Positions 1 to 5,872 of a stretch of 6,686 nt of DNA are shown here, in pieces; position 1 is the first letter of the stretch, and every line of letters begins with the position of its first letter. Below the pieces are notes generated by a model. It was not told where the DNA came from, did no database searches, and saw only the letters and a list, made by a program, of their open reading frames with translations. The position numbers were made by a program, and so were the translations under genes. Source of the stretch: an uncultured Helicobacteraceae bacterium (GTDB lineage Bacteria > Campylobacterota > Campylobacteria > Campylobacterales > UBA6016). The stretch lies in contig CALJKN010000227.1 in assembly GCA_937973585.1 (NCBI GenBank), positions 1 to 6,686 on the forward strand. The letters are read 5' to 3'.

Positions 1-8
1 AACGCCGA

Positions 9-114
9 TATTTATGGGTTTTTGTAGTTTTTAATATGTGGTTGACCCTCGTCCCCCTCTGTCCGCCATTAATACCAACATAAACCACTAACTACAAAAT
101 TACCCACATAAATA
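9..114. repeat. Long imperfect inverted repeat
   Basis: The left arm (9-29) and right arm (90-114) are complementary. An outer block of 8 bases (TATTTATG and its complement) and an inner block of 10 bases (TTTTGTAGTT and its complement) pair perfectly. They are separated by a GGT-containing bulge that is 4 bases longer on the right. A further 6-base pairing, GTGGTT (38-43) with AACCAC (83-88), sits inside. The loop holds a C-rich stretch resembling a tRNA 3' end. It could be a cruciform or arm-site region at an integration junction, a palindromic mobile repeat, or a structured 3' end of a transcript coming from the left. No gene is visible in 1-190. Confidence 0.6.
52..68 (+). other. tRNA-Ser-like 3' end, possible attachment-site scar
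   Basis: The 17 bases read TCCCCCTCTGTCCGCCA. They fit the 3' end of a type II tRNA: T-arm strand CCCCC (53-57), acceptor strand TCTGTCC (58-64), discriminator G (65) and CCA (66-68). A GCCA end is typical of bacterial tRNA-Ser. No T-loop consensus, anticodon arm or 5' acceptor strand (GGACAGA) is found to the left, so this is not a tRNA gene. Integrative elements that insert in tRNA 3' ends leave such copies. Here the element would lie to the left and the flanking host DNA to the right. The reverse complement (GGCGGACAGAGGGGGACG) also resembles dispersed short repeats, so the call is tentative. Confidence 0.25.
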
Positions 115-165
115 CATGAAAATATATTAAAAATAAAGTCAAACTATCCGATAATGGAGCAGTTT

Positions 166-171
166 TATACT
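166..171 (+). promoter_or_regulatory. Putative -10 box of the ImmA/DUF4411 operon
   Basis: TATACT matches the -10 consensus at 5 of 6 positions and lies 19 bases before the ATG at 191. No convincing -35 box precedes it. The bases AAACT (141-145) and AGTTT (161-165) form a short dyad just upstream, a possible operator for the HTH domain of the first gene. The ribosome binding region AGGAG (174-178) plus GGGGAAGG (181-188) follows. Confidence 0.35.
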
Positions 172-190
172 TTAGGAGAAGGGGAAGGTT

Positions 191-1357
191 ATGGCACAAC
201 AAGCGCTTGTTAATCCAAGCTTGCTAGCCTGGGCACGCGAACGTGCACAAATGAGCATTGACGCTCTATCCGCCAAACTTACCTCTCAACCAGATCGCAT
301 AAAAGCATGGGAAAATGGAGAGCAAAAACCTACTTTTAAACAAGCCCAAAAGCTAGCAAAAACTCTACATATTCCATTTGGCTATTTATTCCTATCTAAA
401 CCACCTGTTGAAGTATTACCGATACCAGATCTTAGAACGGTGGCAGACCAGCGAACATCTGTTACTCCTGAATTTCGGGATCTTCTAAGTGACATAAAAC
501 GCAAACAAGAGTGGTATAAAGATTATGTCATCGAAAATGATGAGCCGCCTTTTGAATTTTTTGGTATCGCCAACACGAATCAAAACATACAAGATGTAGC
601 AAACTCTATTCGCAATGCGCTAGAACTTACTAGCGAGCAACGAAACAAACTTCACACTCAAGAAGAATATCTTAAATTTCTCACCGAAAAGACAGAAGCG
701 CTTGGAGTTTTAGTAATGCGTAATAGCATTGTAGGAAGCAATCCTCATCGTCACTTAAATGTTGGTGAATTTAGAGGCTTTACTATGGGTGATAGAAATG
801 CACCACTGATTTTTATAAATTCTAGCGATGCAAACAGTGCCAAAGTATTTACCTTGATACATGAACTCGCACATCTATGGATTGCCAAGAGCGGCATTTC
901 CGATGTGGATTTAAATAAAAACACCAACGATCAAACGGAAAAATTTTGCAACATTGTAAGCGCCGAGGTACTAACACCTCAGGGCGAATTTTTGCATGCA
1001 TGGGATTTTAAAGGAAGTATTGAAGAAAACGGTTCTAAAATTTCAAGCATATTCAAAGTTAGTACTTTTGTGGTCGCACGACGAGCCTACGATTTGGGTC
1101 TAGTGGATGCTAGTGTTTTTCATGAATACTATCGCAATGAAAGTGAAAATTTTGAAAGAATACGCCAACAAAAACGAAAAAAACAAAATGGTGGTAGCTA
1201 CTATGCCAATGTAAGAGTTCGCAACGGTAATAGATTTTCCAGAGCCGTTCTTACAAGTGCACTAGAAGGTAAACTTCTTTATAGAGATGCCGCAGCGTTA
1301 TTAAACATCAATCCAGGCAAAATTGTTGAACTTTCAAAAGAAATTGGTATTAAATGA
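191..1357 (+). CDS. Xre-HTH / ImmA-IrrE metallopeptidase (COG2856)
   Basis: This 388-residue cytosolic protein has two domains. Residues 8-66 form an Xre-type helix-turn-helix (NPSLLAWARERAQMSIDAL, then the recognition-helix area around KAWENGEQKP). The middle is a zinc metallopeptidase of the ImmA/IrrE family with HELAH at residues 224-228, and E250 is the likely third ligand. A C-terminal extension (about 320-388) is typical of the long COG2856 form. Members cleave or antagonise repressors or act as the antitoxin partner of a linked gene. The HTH suggests DNA binding and self-regulation of the operon. The start is well supported by a purine-rich ribosome binding region just upstream and by the usual N-terminus of the family. 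The stop overlaps the start of the next gene (ATGA), so the two are co-translated. The coding sequence looks more AT-rich than the genes at 2276-4429, which hints at acquisition. The family assignment is firm; the substrate is unknown. Confidence 0.93.
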   Translation: MAQQALVNPSLLAWARERAQMSIDALSAKLTSQPDRIKAWENGEQKPTFKQAQKLAKTLHIPFGYLFLSKPPVEVLPIPDLRTVADQRTSVTPEFRDLLSDIKRKQEWYKDYVIENDEPPFEFFGIANTNQNIQDVANSIRNALELTSEQRNKLHTQEEYLKFLTEKTEALGVLVMRNSIVGSNPHRHLNVGEFRGFTMGDRNAPLIFINSSDANSAKVFTLIHELAHLWIAKSGISDVDLNKNTNDQTEKFCNIVSAEVLTPQGEFLHAWDFKGSIEENGSKISSIFKVSTFVVARRAYDLGLVDASVFHEYYRNESENFERIRQQKRKKQNGGSYYANVRVRNGNRFSRAVLTSALEGKLLYRDAAALLNINPGKIVELSKEIGIK

Positions 1358-1845
1358 TGCGCTACTGTCTTGATTCTAATACCATGATTGAAGCGGAACA
1401 TATTCATTATGGAATGAGTTTTTGCCCAGCTTTTTGGGATATGATTGACTTGCAATCAGACACCAATGTTATCTTTAGTATTGAACAAGTATATGATGAA
1501 TTGATTGCCGGCAATGACGAATTGGCAGATTGGGTTAAAAAGCGCAAACACAGCCCTTTATTTATTAATACTGAAGACGAAGCTACCCAGTTGGTATTTC
1601 AGGAAATTGCAGATTACATTATGGCCAACTTTGCGGAAGAACAAGCCAGCCACTTTCTTAGCAAGGCGGATCCATGGTTAATTGCAAAATGTAAAGCATT
1701 GGAAGCAACATTGGTAACAAAAGAAGTTCTTGCACCAGGTGCTAGAAAAGTAAAAATTCCAAATATATGCGAGGTATTTGGTGTTAATTATATAAAAACA
1801 CATGAAATGATCAAGCTTCTTGGCAATAGATTTATTTTAGAATAA
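1354..1845 (+). CDS. DUF4411 family PIN-like protein, putative toxin
   Basis: This protein of 163 residues is about the full length of the DUF4411 family, a PIN-domain-like group of predicted nucleases. Acidic residues expected for metal-dependent PIN chemistry are present: D7 (YCLDSNTMIEA), E49 (VYDELIAG), D106 (SKADPWLIA) and E124 (VTKEV). The last motif is usually VTHE in relatives, so the K is a small deviation. The C-terminus (KIPNICEVFGVNYI) also matches the family. It starts inside the stop of the HTH-ImmA gene. An alternative start at the second ATG (1357) would remove one residue. Fixed pairing with a COG2856 gene is described for this family and is read as a type II TA-like module, with this protein as the likely RNase toxin. 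That role is inferred from family and context. Confidence 0.9.
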   Translation: MMRYCLDSNTMIEAEHIHYGMSFCPAFWDMIDLQSDTNVIFSIEQVYDELIAGNDELADWVKKRKHSPLFINTEDEATQLVFQEIADYIMANFAEEQASHFLSKADPWLIAKCKALEATLVTKEVLAPGARKVKIPNICEVFGVNYIKTHEMIKLLGNRFILE

Positions 1846-1913
1846 TGCATTTAAAACAACAAAGCCAAAAAATAGCAAAAGATTTTGAAGTTAGTTTGCC
1901 TGACGGTCTATAA
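1845..1913 (+). CDS. Short coupled ORF, probable truncated third gene
   Basis: The ATG overlaps the last base of the DUF4411 stop (TAATG), an arrangement typical of a coupled third gene. It encodes only 22 residues, MHLKQQSQKIAKDFEVSLPD and then G-L-stop. The peptide looks like a genuine protein N-terminus (amphipathic helix, then a DFEVSLPDG turn) rather than random translation. The frame ends about 12 bases before the -10 box of ppnP, so a longer gene may have been cut off when this junction formed. I do not recognise the family. It may also be a chance ORF. Confidence 0.35.
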   Translation: MHLKQQSQKIAKDFEVSLPDGL

Positions 1914-1925
1914 ACCCTCTCATTA

Positions 1926-1931
1926 TATAAT
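1926..1931 (+). promoter_or_regulatory. -10 box of ppnP
   Basis: A perfect TATAAT ends 29 bases before the ppnP start codon. No strong -35 box lies at the right distance (the best candidate, CTGACG at 1900-1905, is about 20 bases away), in line with Campylobacterota promoters that depend mainly on the -10 box. A good ribosome binding site, AAGGA (1950-1954), sits 6 bases before the ATG. Confidence 0.55.
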
Positions 1932-1960
1932 CCCAAACTCAAAAAATCCAAGGATAAAAT

Positions 1961-2269
1961 ATGAACTTTGAAAATGTAACGGCAGTCAAAAAAGCAAACG
2001 TATACTTTGACGGCAAAGTAACCAGTAGAACGATAATATTTGCTGACGGAAGCAAAAAAACTCTAGGGGTGATGTTGCCCGGTGAATACGAGTTTAACAC
2101 CGGTGCGGCGGAGATTATGGAGGTGCTAGGCGGCTCTATGACCGTGCTGCTGCCTGGATGCGACGAATGGCAGACATTTGGCGAGGGGCAAAGCTACAAC
2201 GTCCCTGCAAACTCAAGTTTTAAACTAAAAATCGACGGAGTAGCCGACTACTGCTGTAGCTTCGTCTAA
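1961..2269 (+). CDS. ppnP: Pyrimidine/purine nucleoside phosphorylase PpnP
   Basis: This 102-residue cupin-like single-domain protein belongs to the family formerly called YaiE/DUF1255. It catalyses phosphorolysis of several nucleosides to the free base and pentose-1-phosphate, feeding nucleoside salvage in the cytosol. Alignment from memory with E. coli PpnP is good over its whole length: [11 protein letters not shown] near the start, [13 protein letters not shown] in the middle, [11 protein letters not shown], the [13 protein letters not shown] stretch and a C-terminal DYCCSFV. Length fits the family (about 95-105). It has its own promoter and ribosome binding site, so it is likely independent of the TA-like operon upstream. 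It converges on the minus-strand transpeptidase gene with only 6 bases between the stops. Confidence 0.93.
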   Translation: MNFENVTAVKKANVYFDGKVTSRTIIFADGSKKTLGVMLPGEYEFNTGAAEIMEVLGGSMTVLLPGCDEWQTFGEGQSYNVPANSSFKLKIDGVADYCCSFV

Positions 2270-2275
2270 AAAATA

Positions 2276-4048
2276 TTACTTTAAAACGACCTTGATTTCG
2301 TCCATACCCCTCTCCCCTGCAAACTCTTTTAGCATAGAGGCTAGCTCTGCTACCTCTTTGTTTTTCATCCTGATACATCCGGCAGACTCTTTGGTTCCTA
2401 TCGTTTTTTCGTTTAGCGTCCCGTGAATCCTGTACACGCTCTTGCCGTCCACCGTGTGGGTCAGGCTGATTTTTGCCGCCCCCATATAGTTTTGCGGGTG
2501 TCCCGGCGGAAGCTGTTTTGGGAGGTCTATCCCTTTTGTTTTTTTGAATCTTTTGATGGTATCGTCATCGGGAAACCACGACGGAGCCAGAGATATAGAC
2601 GTTACCCCGCCCTCCCCCGTCGGCTTTTTGACGGTGCTTTTTGCGGTGGACACCTTGTACTCCCTGATTTTGACCTCTTCGCCGCCGCTCTCACCTTTTA
2701 CCGTCATCTTGTTTTTGGCGGAATCGACTATTATCAGTATCTTCTCAAACTCTGTAGCCGATACCCCTTTTTGCTCTTTTTGCGGCTCTTCGTTTTGTTT
2801 TTGAATGTTTTGTTCACCGTCGCCGCCGCTATTTTGGGACGGTTTTGTCTCTACGGCTGTCGGCTCTTTTTGCTTTTGGACTTTTTTGTATACGGCTACT
2901 TTTTCATCCCCTTTGACACCGCCCTGCGTCGTTACCGCTATTGTCTCCCCGTCCGGTGATACGGCGACATACAAAGGGGTGCACGGGGTCGGAAGCTTTT
3001 GCAAAATCTGCATACTTTTTAGATCGAAAACCGCCATTTCACAACCCTCGGAGAGTAGAGCCGCACCTATTCCCGTTTTGTCGTTTATATCAAGCCCTTT
3101 TACGGAGCCACCGAAATTTTTGCATCTGCTCCCTTTTTCGCTTGGCTTTGCCCCGCCGACTATCTCCTCTATCGAACGCTCCGAGACCTGACATATCTCT
3201 TTTGCGGTTGTGGAGACAAAAAAGGAGCCGCTTTTTTTTGAAAAGACTATATCGGTGATCTGTTTTGAGGGGAGGACTATCGGTTTTTTTAGCCCCTCTG
3301 CGGGTGAAACCACATACATCTCTCCGTTGCTTGCGGCTCCGGCTACCAGTAGGTAATCCCCGTTTTTGTCAAACGCCGCCGATGACAAAGCCAAAGATGA
3401 GGATGACGGAGTTCCGAGCCATATATGGTTTATCAGTTTCGGCCCGCCGTTTTGCCAATCGACATTCCAAAAACTAACAGAGTTGTCCCCACGGTTGACA
3501 ACGGCCAGAGTTTTTGAGTCGTCGCTGAGGGCTATTTTTTTCGGGGACGGAGAGCTTGGGATACTAAAAAGCGTTTTTTGGCTTTTGATCCCTACGACGC
3601 TGATAGAGCTTGCAAAAACGCCGTTGTCGTCATAGCTTTTTTTGTCACTGGAGACAAACAGATATGTCCCGCTTTTATCCATCACCGAATCTATCGGACG
3701 GGCTATCCAGCCGATTTTTCTACCCGGCTGTTTGAATATCCCGTGCTTATCCAAAACCTCGTGGATATACTGCGTATCCTCCAAAAATATATGCTCTACA
3801 AATGACGGTTTTCTGGGATTGTCAAGCTTTATCGCCATACTCTTGCCGCTCTCTTGGAGTTGGACGTATAGCTGTTTTTTTGAGGGATGAAATTTTACGC
3901 TTCTGGGGGTCTTCAGCTCTTCGTTTTTGACAAACCCCTTAAATGCGGGATGCTTTTGAGCGCCTATGACGTATGACGGCTCAAATTCGCTATCCCCAAA
4001 AGCAAACATAAACGGCAAAAAAACAAAAAATATCGCTCGACAATTCAT
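2276..4048 (-). CDS. Secreted beta-propeller protein with C-terminal L,D-transpeptidase (YkuD) domain
   Basis: This 590-residue envelope protein starts with a signal peptide (hydrophobic run in residues 5-17, probable cleavage near 16-18). Residues about 25-386 read as a repeated-blade beta-propeller of the YncE/WD40-like type, with recurring patterns such as LFVSSDKK, LAVVNRGDNSVSFWNV and VAVSPDGETIAVTTQGG. A charged Glu/Lys/Gln-rich linker (about 387-433) leads to a YkuD domain (434-590). The catalytic signature is complete: H542-G-T, then S555-A-G-C558-I-R560, where C558 is the nucleophile. YkuD enzymes make 3-3 peptidoglycan cross-links, attach lipoproteins to peptidoglycan or trim stem peptides; which applies here cannot be read from sequence. 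The gene lies 39 bases downstream of yjdM and may share its transcript. Its own ribosome binding site is weak. The propeller-Ldt combination is unusual. Confidence 0.9.
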   Translation of the reverse strand: MNCRAIFFVFLPFMFAFGDSEFEPSYVIGAQKHPAFKGFVKNEELKTPRSVKFHPSKKQLYVQLQESGKSMAIKLDNPRKPSFVEHIFLEDTQYIHEVLDKHGIFKQPGRKIGWIARPIDSVMDKSGTYLFVSSDKKSYDDNGVFASSISVVGIKSQKTLFSIPSSPSPKKIALSDDSKTLAVVNRGDNSVSFWNVDWQNGGPKLINHIWLGTPSSSSLALSSAAFDKNGDYLLVAGAASNGEMYVVSPAEGLKKPIVLPSKQITDIVFSKKSGSFFVSTTAKEICQVSERSIEEIVGGAKPSEKGSRCKNFGGSVKGLDINDKTGIGAALLSEGCEMAVFDLKSMQILQKLPTPCTPLYVAVSPDGETIAVTTQGGVKGDEKVAVYKKVQKQKEPTAVETKPSQNSGGDGEQNIQKQNEEPQKEQKGVSATEFEKILIIVDSAKNKMTVKGESGGEEVKIREYKVSTAKSTVKKPTGEGGVTSISLAPSWFPDDDTIKRFKKTKGIDLPKQLPPGHPQNYMGAAKISLTHTVDGKSVYRIHGTLNEKTIGTKESAGCIRMKNKEVAELASMLKEFAGERGMDEIKVVLK

Positions 4049-4087
4049 CTATCTATGCCACGTTTTGATTTTTTAAGGCTCTTTCGA

Positions 4088-4429
4088 TCAGACTTTTTTT
4101 ACAAACTCGGATTTTAGCCCCATTGCGCCTATTCCGTCAACTTTGCAATCGATATTGTGATCGCCGTCGGTTAGGCGCATTATTTTGATTTTTGTCCCTA
4201 TTTTTATGGCACTTGAGGAGCCTTTTACCTTTAGGTCTTTGATTACGGTGACCATATCGCCCTCTTGCAGGATATTGCCGTTTGAGTCTTTGACCACTAG
4301 CCCCTCCTCGGCACCCTCTACCGCATCGGCGCTCCACTCATGTCCACACTCCGGACAGACAAGCAACGCTCCATCTTCGTATGTATATTCGGAGTTGCAT
4401 TTTGGACAATTCGGCAGTTTATCGCTCAT
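4088..4429 (-). CDS. yjdM: YjdM/PhnA family zinc-ribbon protein
   Basis: This small cytosolic protein of 113 residues is close to the E. coli YjdM length (111). An N-terminal zinc ribbon is visible: C8-x2-C11 (NCPKCNSEY) and C25-x2-C28 (VCPECGHEW). It is followed by the conserved [38 protein letters not shown] region, here given by position (residues 47-82), which forms an SH3-like barrel. The C-terminus KSEFVKKV is also typical. It was once linked to phosphonate use, but its biochemical role is unknown. I chose the ATG at 4429 (MSDKLPNCP) over an in-frame ATG at 4489 because it matches the family N-terminus and has AAGGG upstream. The longer form would also begin upstream of the predicted promoter and transcript start. 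Confidence 0.92.
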   Translation of the reverse strand: MSDKLPNCPKCNSEYTYEDGALLVCPECGHEWSADAVEGAEEGLVVKDSNGNILQEGDMVTVIKDLKVKGSSSAIKIGTKIKIMRLTDGDHNIDCKVDGIGAMGLKSEFVKKV

Positions 4430-4470
4430 TTTTTCCCTTTTTATAGCTTGTATTTTGATTTTCATAGTAT

Positions 4471-4499
4471 AGCATACCGTCCGTATCATCGGGGGTCAA
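4471..4499 (-). promoter_or_regulatory. Promoter of yjdM (and probably the transpeptidase gene)
   Basis: Read on the minus strand, TTGACC (4499-4494, 5 of 6 to the -35 consensus) is followed after 17 bases by TATGCT (4476-4471, 4 of 6 to the -10 consensus). An overlapping alternative -10, TATACT (4471-4466), would give a 22-base spacer. The transcript would start near 4463, leaving a leader of about 34 bases before the ATG at 4429. Confidence 0.5.
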
Positions 4500-4553
4500 A
4501 TGCCAGTCGGCAAAAGAAAGAAAAATTAAAGATACTATATGTAATATACAATT

Positions 4554-5003
4554 ATGTTCAAAATAGTAGTTGATAGCAATGTATTTTTTTCGGCTCTATA
4601 CTCAAACAGCGGCGCATCGTTTGCGATTGTCTCATATTTGCCGGACGCAAAACAAAAAAATCTATACACAAATTGCGTATCCGTTCCGACGATTTTGGAG
4701 CTTGAAGATATTTTGTTTAGACCTCAAAACAGAGAGCTTTTGGAGCCTTTTTCCGGTGAGGATTTGAGCAGGTTTATCGATGATGTCGTGCTTATGAGCC
4801 AAAGGGTTAGGCTTAGTTATCTTTGGAGGCCGTTTTTAAAAGACGGCGGGGATGACAAAATATTAGAACTTGCATTTAACGGCAACGCAAAGTATATAGT
4901 TACACACAATACGAAAGATTTTGAGGGTGTCGAGGAACGGTTTGAAATAAAAATCGTAACCCCGAAACAATTTTTGAATTTAACAAAGGGGCTTAAAATA
5001 TGA
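4554..5003 (+). CDS. PIN-domain toxin of a type II TA pair (COG1569)
   Basis: This single PIN domain of 149 residues is of the 'putative toxin component, PIN family' type. PIN toxins are Mg/Mn-dependent RNases that cut tRNA, rRNA or mRNA and stop growth unless bound by the antitoxin. Expected acidic and polar residues are present: D7 (VVDSNVFFSAL), E49 or E51 (PTILELEDIL), D97/D100/D101 (LKDGGDDKILELA), and the C-terminal VTHNTKDF with N119 and D122. The start is fixed, because an in-frame stop lies at 4542-4544 and the next Met is residue 81. No ribosome binding site is visible, and -10-like bases (TAATAT, 4542-4547) end 6 bases before the ATG, so the mRNA may be leaderless. The stop overlaps the antitoxin start by 4 bases (ATGA). 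The toxin-first gene order is normal for this family. Confidence 0.93.
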   Translation: MFKIVVDSNVFFSALYSNSGASFAIVSYLPDAKQKNLYTNCVSVPTILELEDILFRPQNRELLEPFSGEDLSRFIDDVVLMSQRVRLSYLWRPFLKDGGDDKILELAFNGNAKYIVTHNTKDFEGVEERFEIKIVTPKQFLNLTKGLKI

Positions 5004-5233
5004 ATGTAGCGCTTAGACTTCCGGACTCTTTAGGAAGCAAACTAAAAGAGTTTTCAAAAGCCGAACAAATATCTATGAATCAGTTTATAGCTACCGCCGT
5101 AGCTGAGAAGATGGCGGCTTTAGAGACATTTGATTATCTAGGTGAAAGAGCCAAAAAAGGGGATTATGAACATTTCAAAAATATGCTTTCAAAGGTGCCG
5201 AATAGAAAACCGCTAAAGGGTGATGAGGTTTAA
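5000..5233 (+). CDS. Ribbon-helix-helix antitoxin, partner of the PIN toxin
   Basis: This small DNA-binding protein of 77 residues has an N-terminal ribbon-helix-helix. The strand VALRLPDSL (3-11) is followed by helix A (SKLKEFSKAEQ) and helix B starting SMNQFIATAVAEKMA. This is the CopG/Arc/HicB-C-terminal-like fold used by antitoxins to bind operators as dimers. The charged tail (residues 46-77, ERAKKGDYEHFKNMLSKVP and onward) is the likely toxin-wrapping segment. It overlaps the PIN gene by 4 bases, so the pair is co-translated. No frameshift or truncation is seen. Autoregulation through the AT-rich stretch before 4554 is inferred. Confidence 0.88.
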   Translation: MNVALRLPDSLGSKLKEFSKAEQISMNQFIATAVAEKMAALETFDYLGERAKKGDYEHFKNMLSKVPNRKPLKGDEV

Positions 5234-5374
5234 AAACTATTGACATTTTACAACCTGTTCCTTTTTATCCCAAAGGGCAACGAAATTATCATCTTGCTAT
5301 GCGGCGGCGATAAATCCTCGCAAAAAAGAGATATAGACAAAGCAAAAGAGATAGCACGGGAGTATAAACAATGA
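5234..5374 (+). pseudogene. HigB/RelE-type toxin, C-terminal remnant
   Basis: Directly after the RHH antitoxin stop, and in the same frame, translation resumes. From about 5264 it gives the end of a HigB/RelE 'addiction module killer' protein: [20 protein letters not shown], then [16 protein letters not shown] and a stop at 5372-5374. [19 protein letters not shown] is characteristic of this family. Only about 35-40 of the usual ~100 residues remain; the N-terminal two thirds are replaced by the PIN/RHH operon. No start codon with a ribosome binding site exists for it. Its stop overlaps the next start (ATGA), the normal coupling of higB to its antitoxin, which confirms the origin. It is almost certainly non-functional. 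Confidence 0.8.
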
Positions 5375-5671
5375 AAAAACATTTAACACTGTTTGACATG
5401 GCGGATTATCTGACAAGCGACGAAGCAATAGCCGAATATCTATCACAAGTTCTAGCAGACGGCGACCAAGATGAGCTACTAGAGGCGCTATGGCACATAG
5501 CCAAAGCCAAAGGAATGGCTCAAAATAGCCAAAGATGCGGGTGTTGGCAGAGAGAGCCTATATAAAGCGTTTGCCCCAGGGGCAAAACCTAGATTTGAGA
5601 CTATCTCAAAGGTTATCAGCTCTTTGGGGCTTACTTTGCAGATAGCGCCTGTTGCGCATGTCAAGGCTTAG
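5371..5671 (+). pseudogene. HigA-type addiction-module antidote, split by a +1 frameshift
   Basis: The first frame starts at 5371 ([20 protein letters not shown]) and runs as a normal antidote protein to KGMAQ, then loses homology and stops at 5563-5565 (64 residues). The next frame continues the family sequence exactly: IAKDAGVGRESLYKAFAPGA, then KPRFETISKVISSLGLTLQI, with a stop at 5669-5671. One extra A in the run at 5522-5525 explains the shift. Correcting it gives 99 residues, the usual length, with the HTH (MAQIAKDAGVGRESLYKAF) restored. The gene is translationally coupled to the higB remnant. As written, the HTH is broken and DNA binding is lost. A sequencing indel is possible, but its toxin partner is truncated anyway, so decay is plausible. 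Confidence 0.85.
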
Positions 5672-5872
5672 GGAACTTTGGAAATAAAAAGTGAAGATTG
5701 AATAGCTGACCCTGTTTTCGAGGGCTTCTTTCCCGTGTATCGGCACGGTCACAGCCCTGCCGTCATCATGTTTGTATCTCACATGCGAGCCTTTTTGCCT
5801 CACAAAATAAAAACCTAGCGACTCCAAAAATTTGATAAATGTTTTCGCATCAATAACCGGAAGCGGCGGCAC
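5606..5872 (-). CDS. hicA: HicA-family toxin with replaced C-terminus (probable decay)
   Basis: HicA toxins are small dsRBD-like RNases that cleave mRNA. Residues 1-52 match the family well: PPLPVIDAKTFIKFLESLGF, then FVRQKGSHVRYKHDDGRAVT with the catalytic H30 in GSH, and VPIHGKEAL. After E52-N53 homology ends abruptly and the frame runs into repeat copy A (RVSYSIFTF) and then antisense through the end of higA, giving an artificial 88-residue product. The last helix, normally about 20 residues (GLLRxIL-type), is missing. The start is GTG at 5872, overlapping the end of hicB by 23 bases. Loss of the last helix probably inactivates the toxin, although the catalytic residue is kept. Confidence 0.8.
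   Translation of the reverse strand: MPPLPVIDAKTFIKFLESLGFYFVRQKGSHVRYKHDDGRAVTVPIHGKEALENRVSYSIFTFYFQSSLSLDMRNRRYLQSKPQRADNL
5687..5719 (+). repeat. Direct repeat copy A (33 bases)
   Basis: Copy A begins AAAAGTGAAGATTGAATAGC and ends CTGACCCTGTTTTC. It matches copy B (6183-6216) at 31 of 34 aligned positions: two substitutions (5693, 5705) and one missing C. It sits exactly between the end of the higA remnant and the point where hicA homology stops (5719/5720). The CCTGACCCC-type core looks like short dispersed sequences found in many bacterial genomes, but I cannot confirm the family here. Confidence 0.75.

Noticed and set aside
1..120. Complete tRNA gene at the left end
   Set aside because: No T-loop consensus, anticodon arm or 5' acceptor strand is present; only the last 17 bases look tRNA-like.
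2255..2290. Two-way terminator between ppnP and the transpeptidase gene
   Set aside because: The gap is only 6 bases and I see no strong stem followed by a T run on either strand.
2423..3890. Several plus-strand open frames opposite the transpeptidase gene
   Set aside because: They are antisense to a clearly coding gene with signal peptide, propeller and catalytic motifs. Their translations show no family features and none has a good ribosome binding site.
4430..4489. Longer start for yjdM at 4489
   Set aside because: The extra 20 residues do not match the family and would include the promoter; the ATG at 4429 has AAGGG at the right distance.
4501..4512. Small hairpin TGCC-AGTC-GGCA
   Set aside because: A 4-base stem without a following T run is too weak to call a terminator or operator.
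4137..4573. Other open frames overlapping yjdM and the spacer after it
   Set aside because: They lie over or antisense to the zinc-ribbon gene, with no support from motifs or initiation signals.
5515..5535. Programmed frameshift in higA
   Set aside because: The site (CAAAATAG) is not a known slippery heptamer and no stimulatory hairpin or internal ribosome binding site is evident; a simple one-base insertion is more likely.
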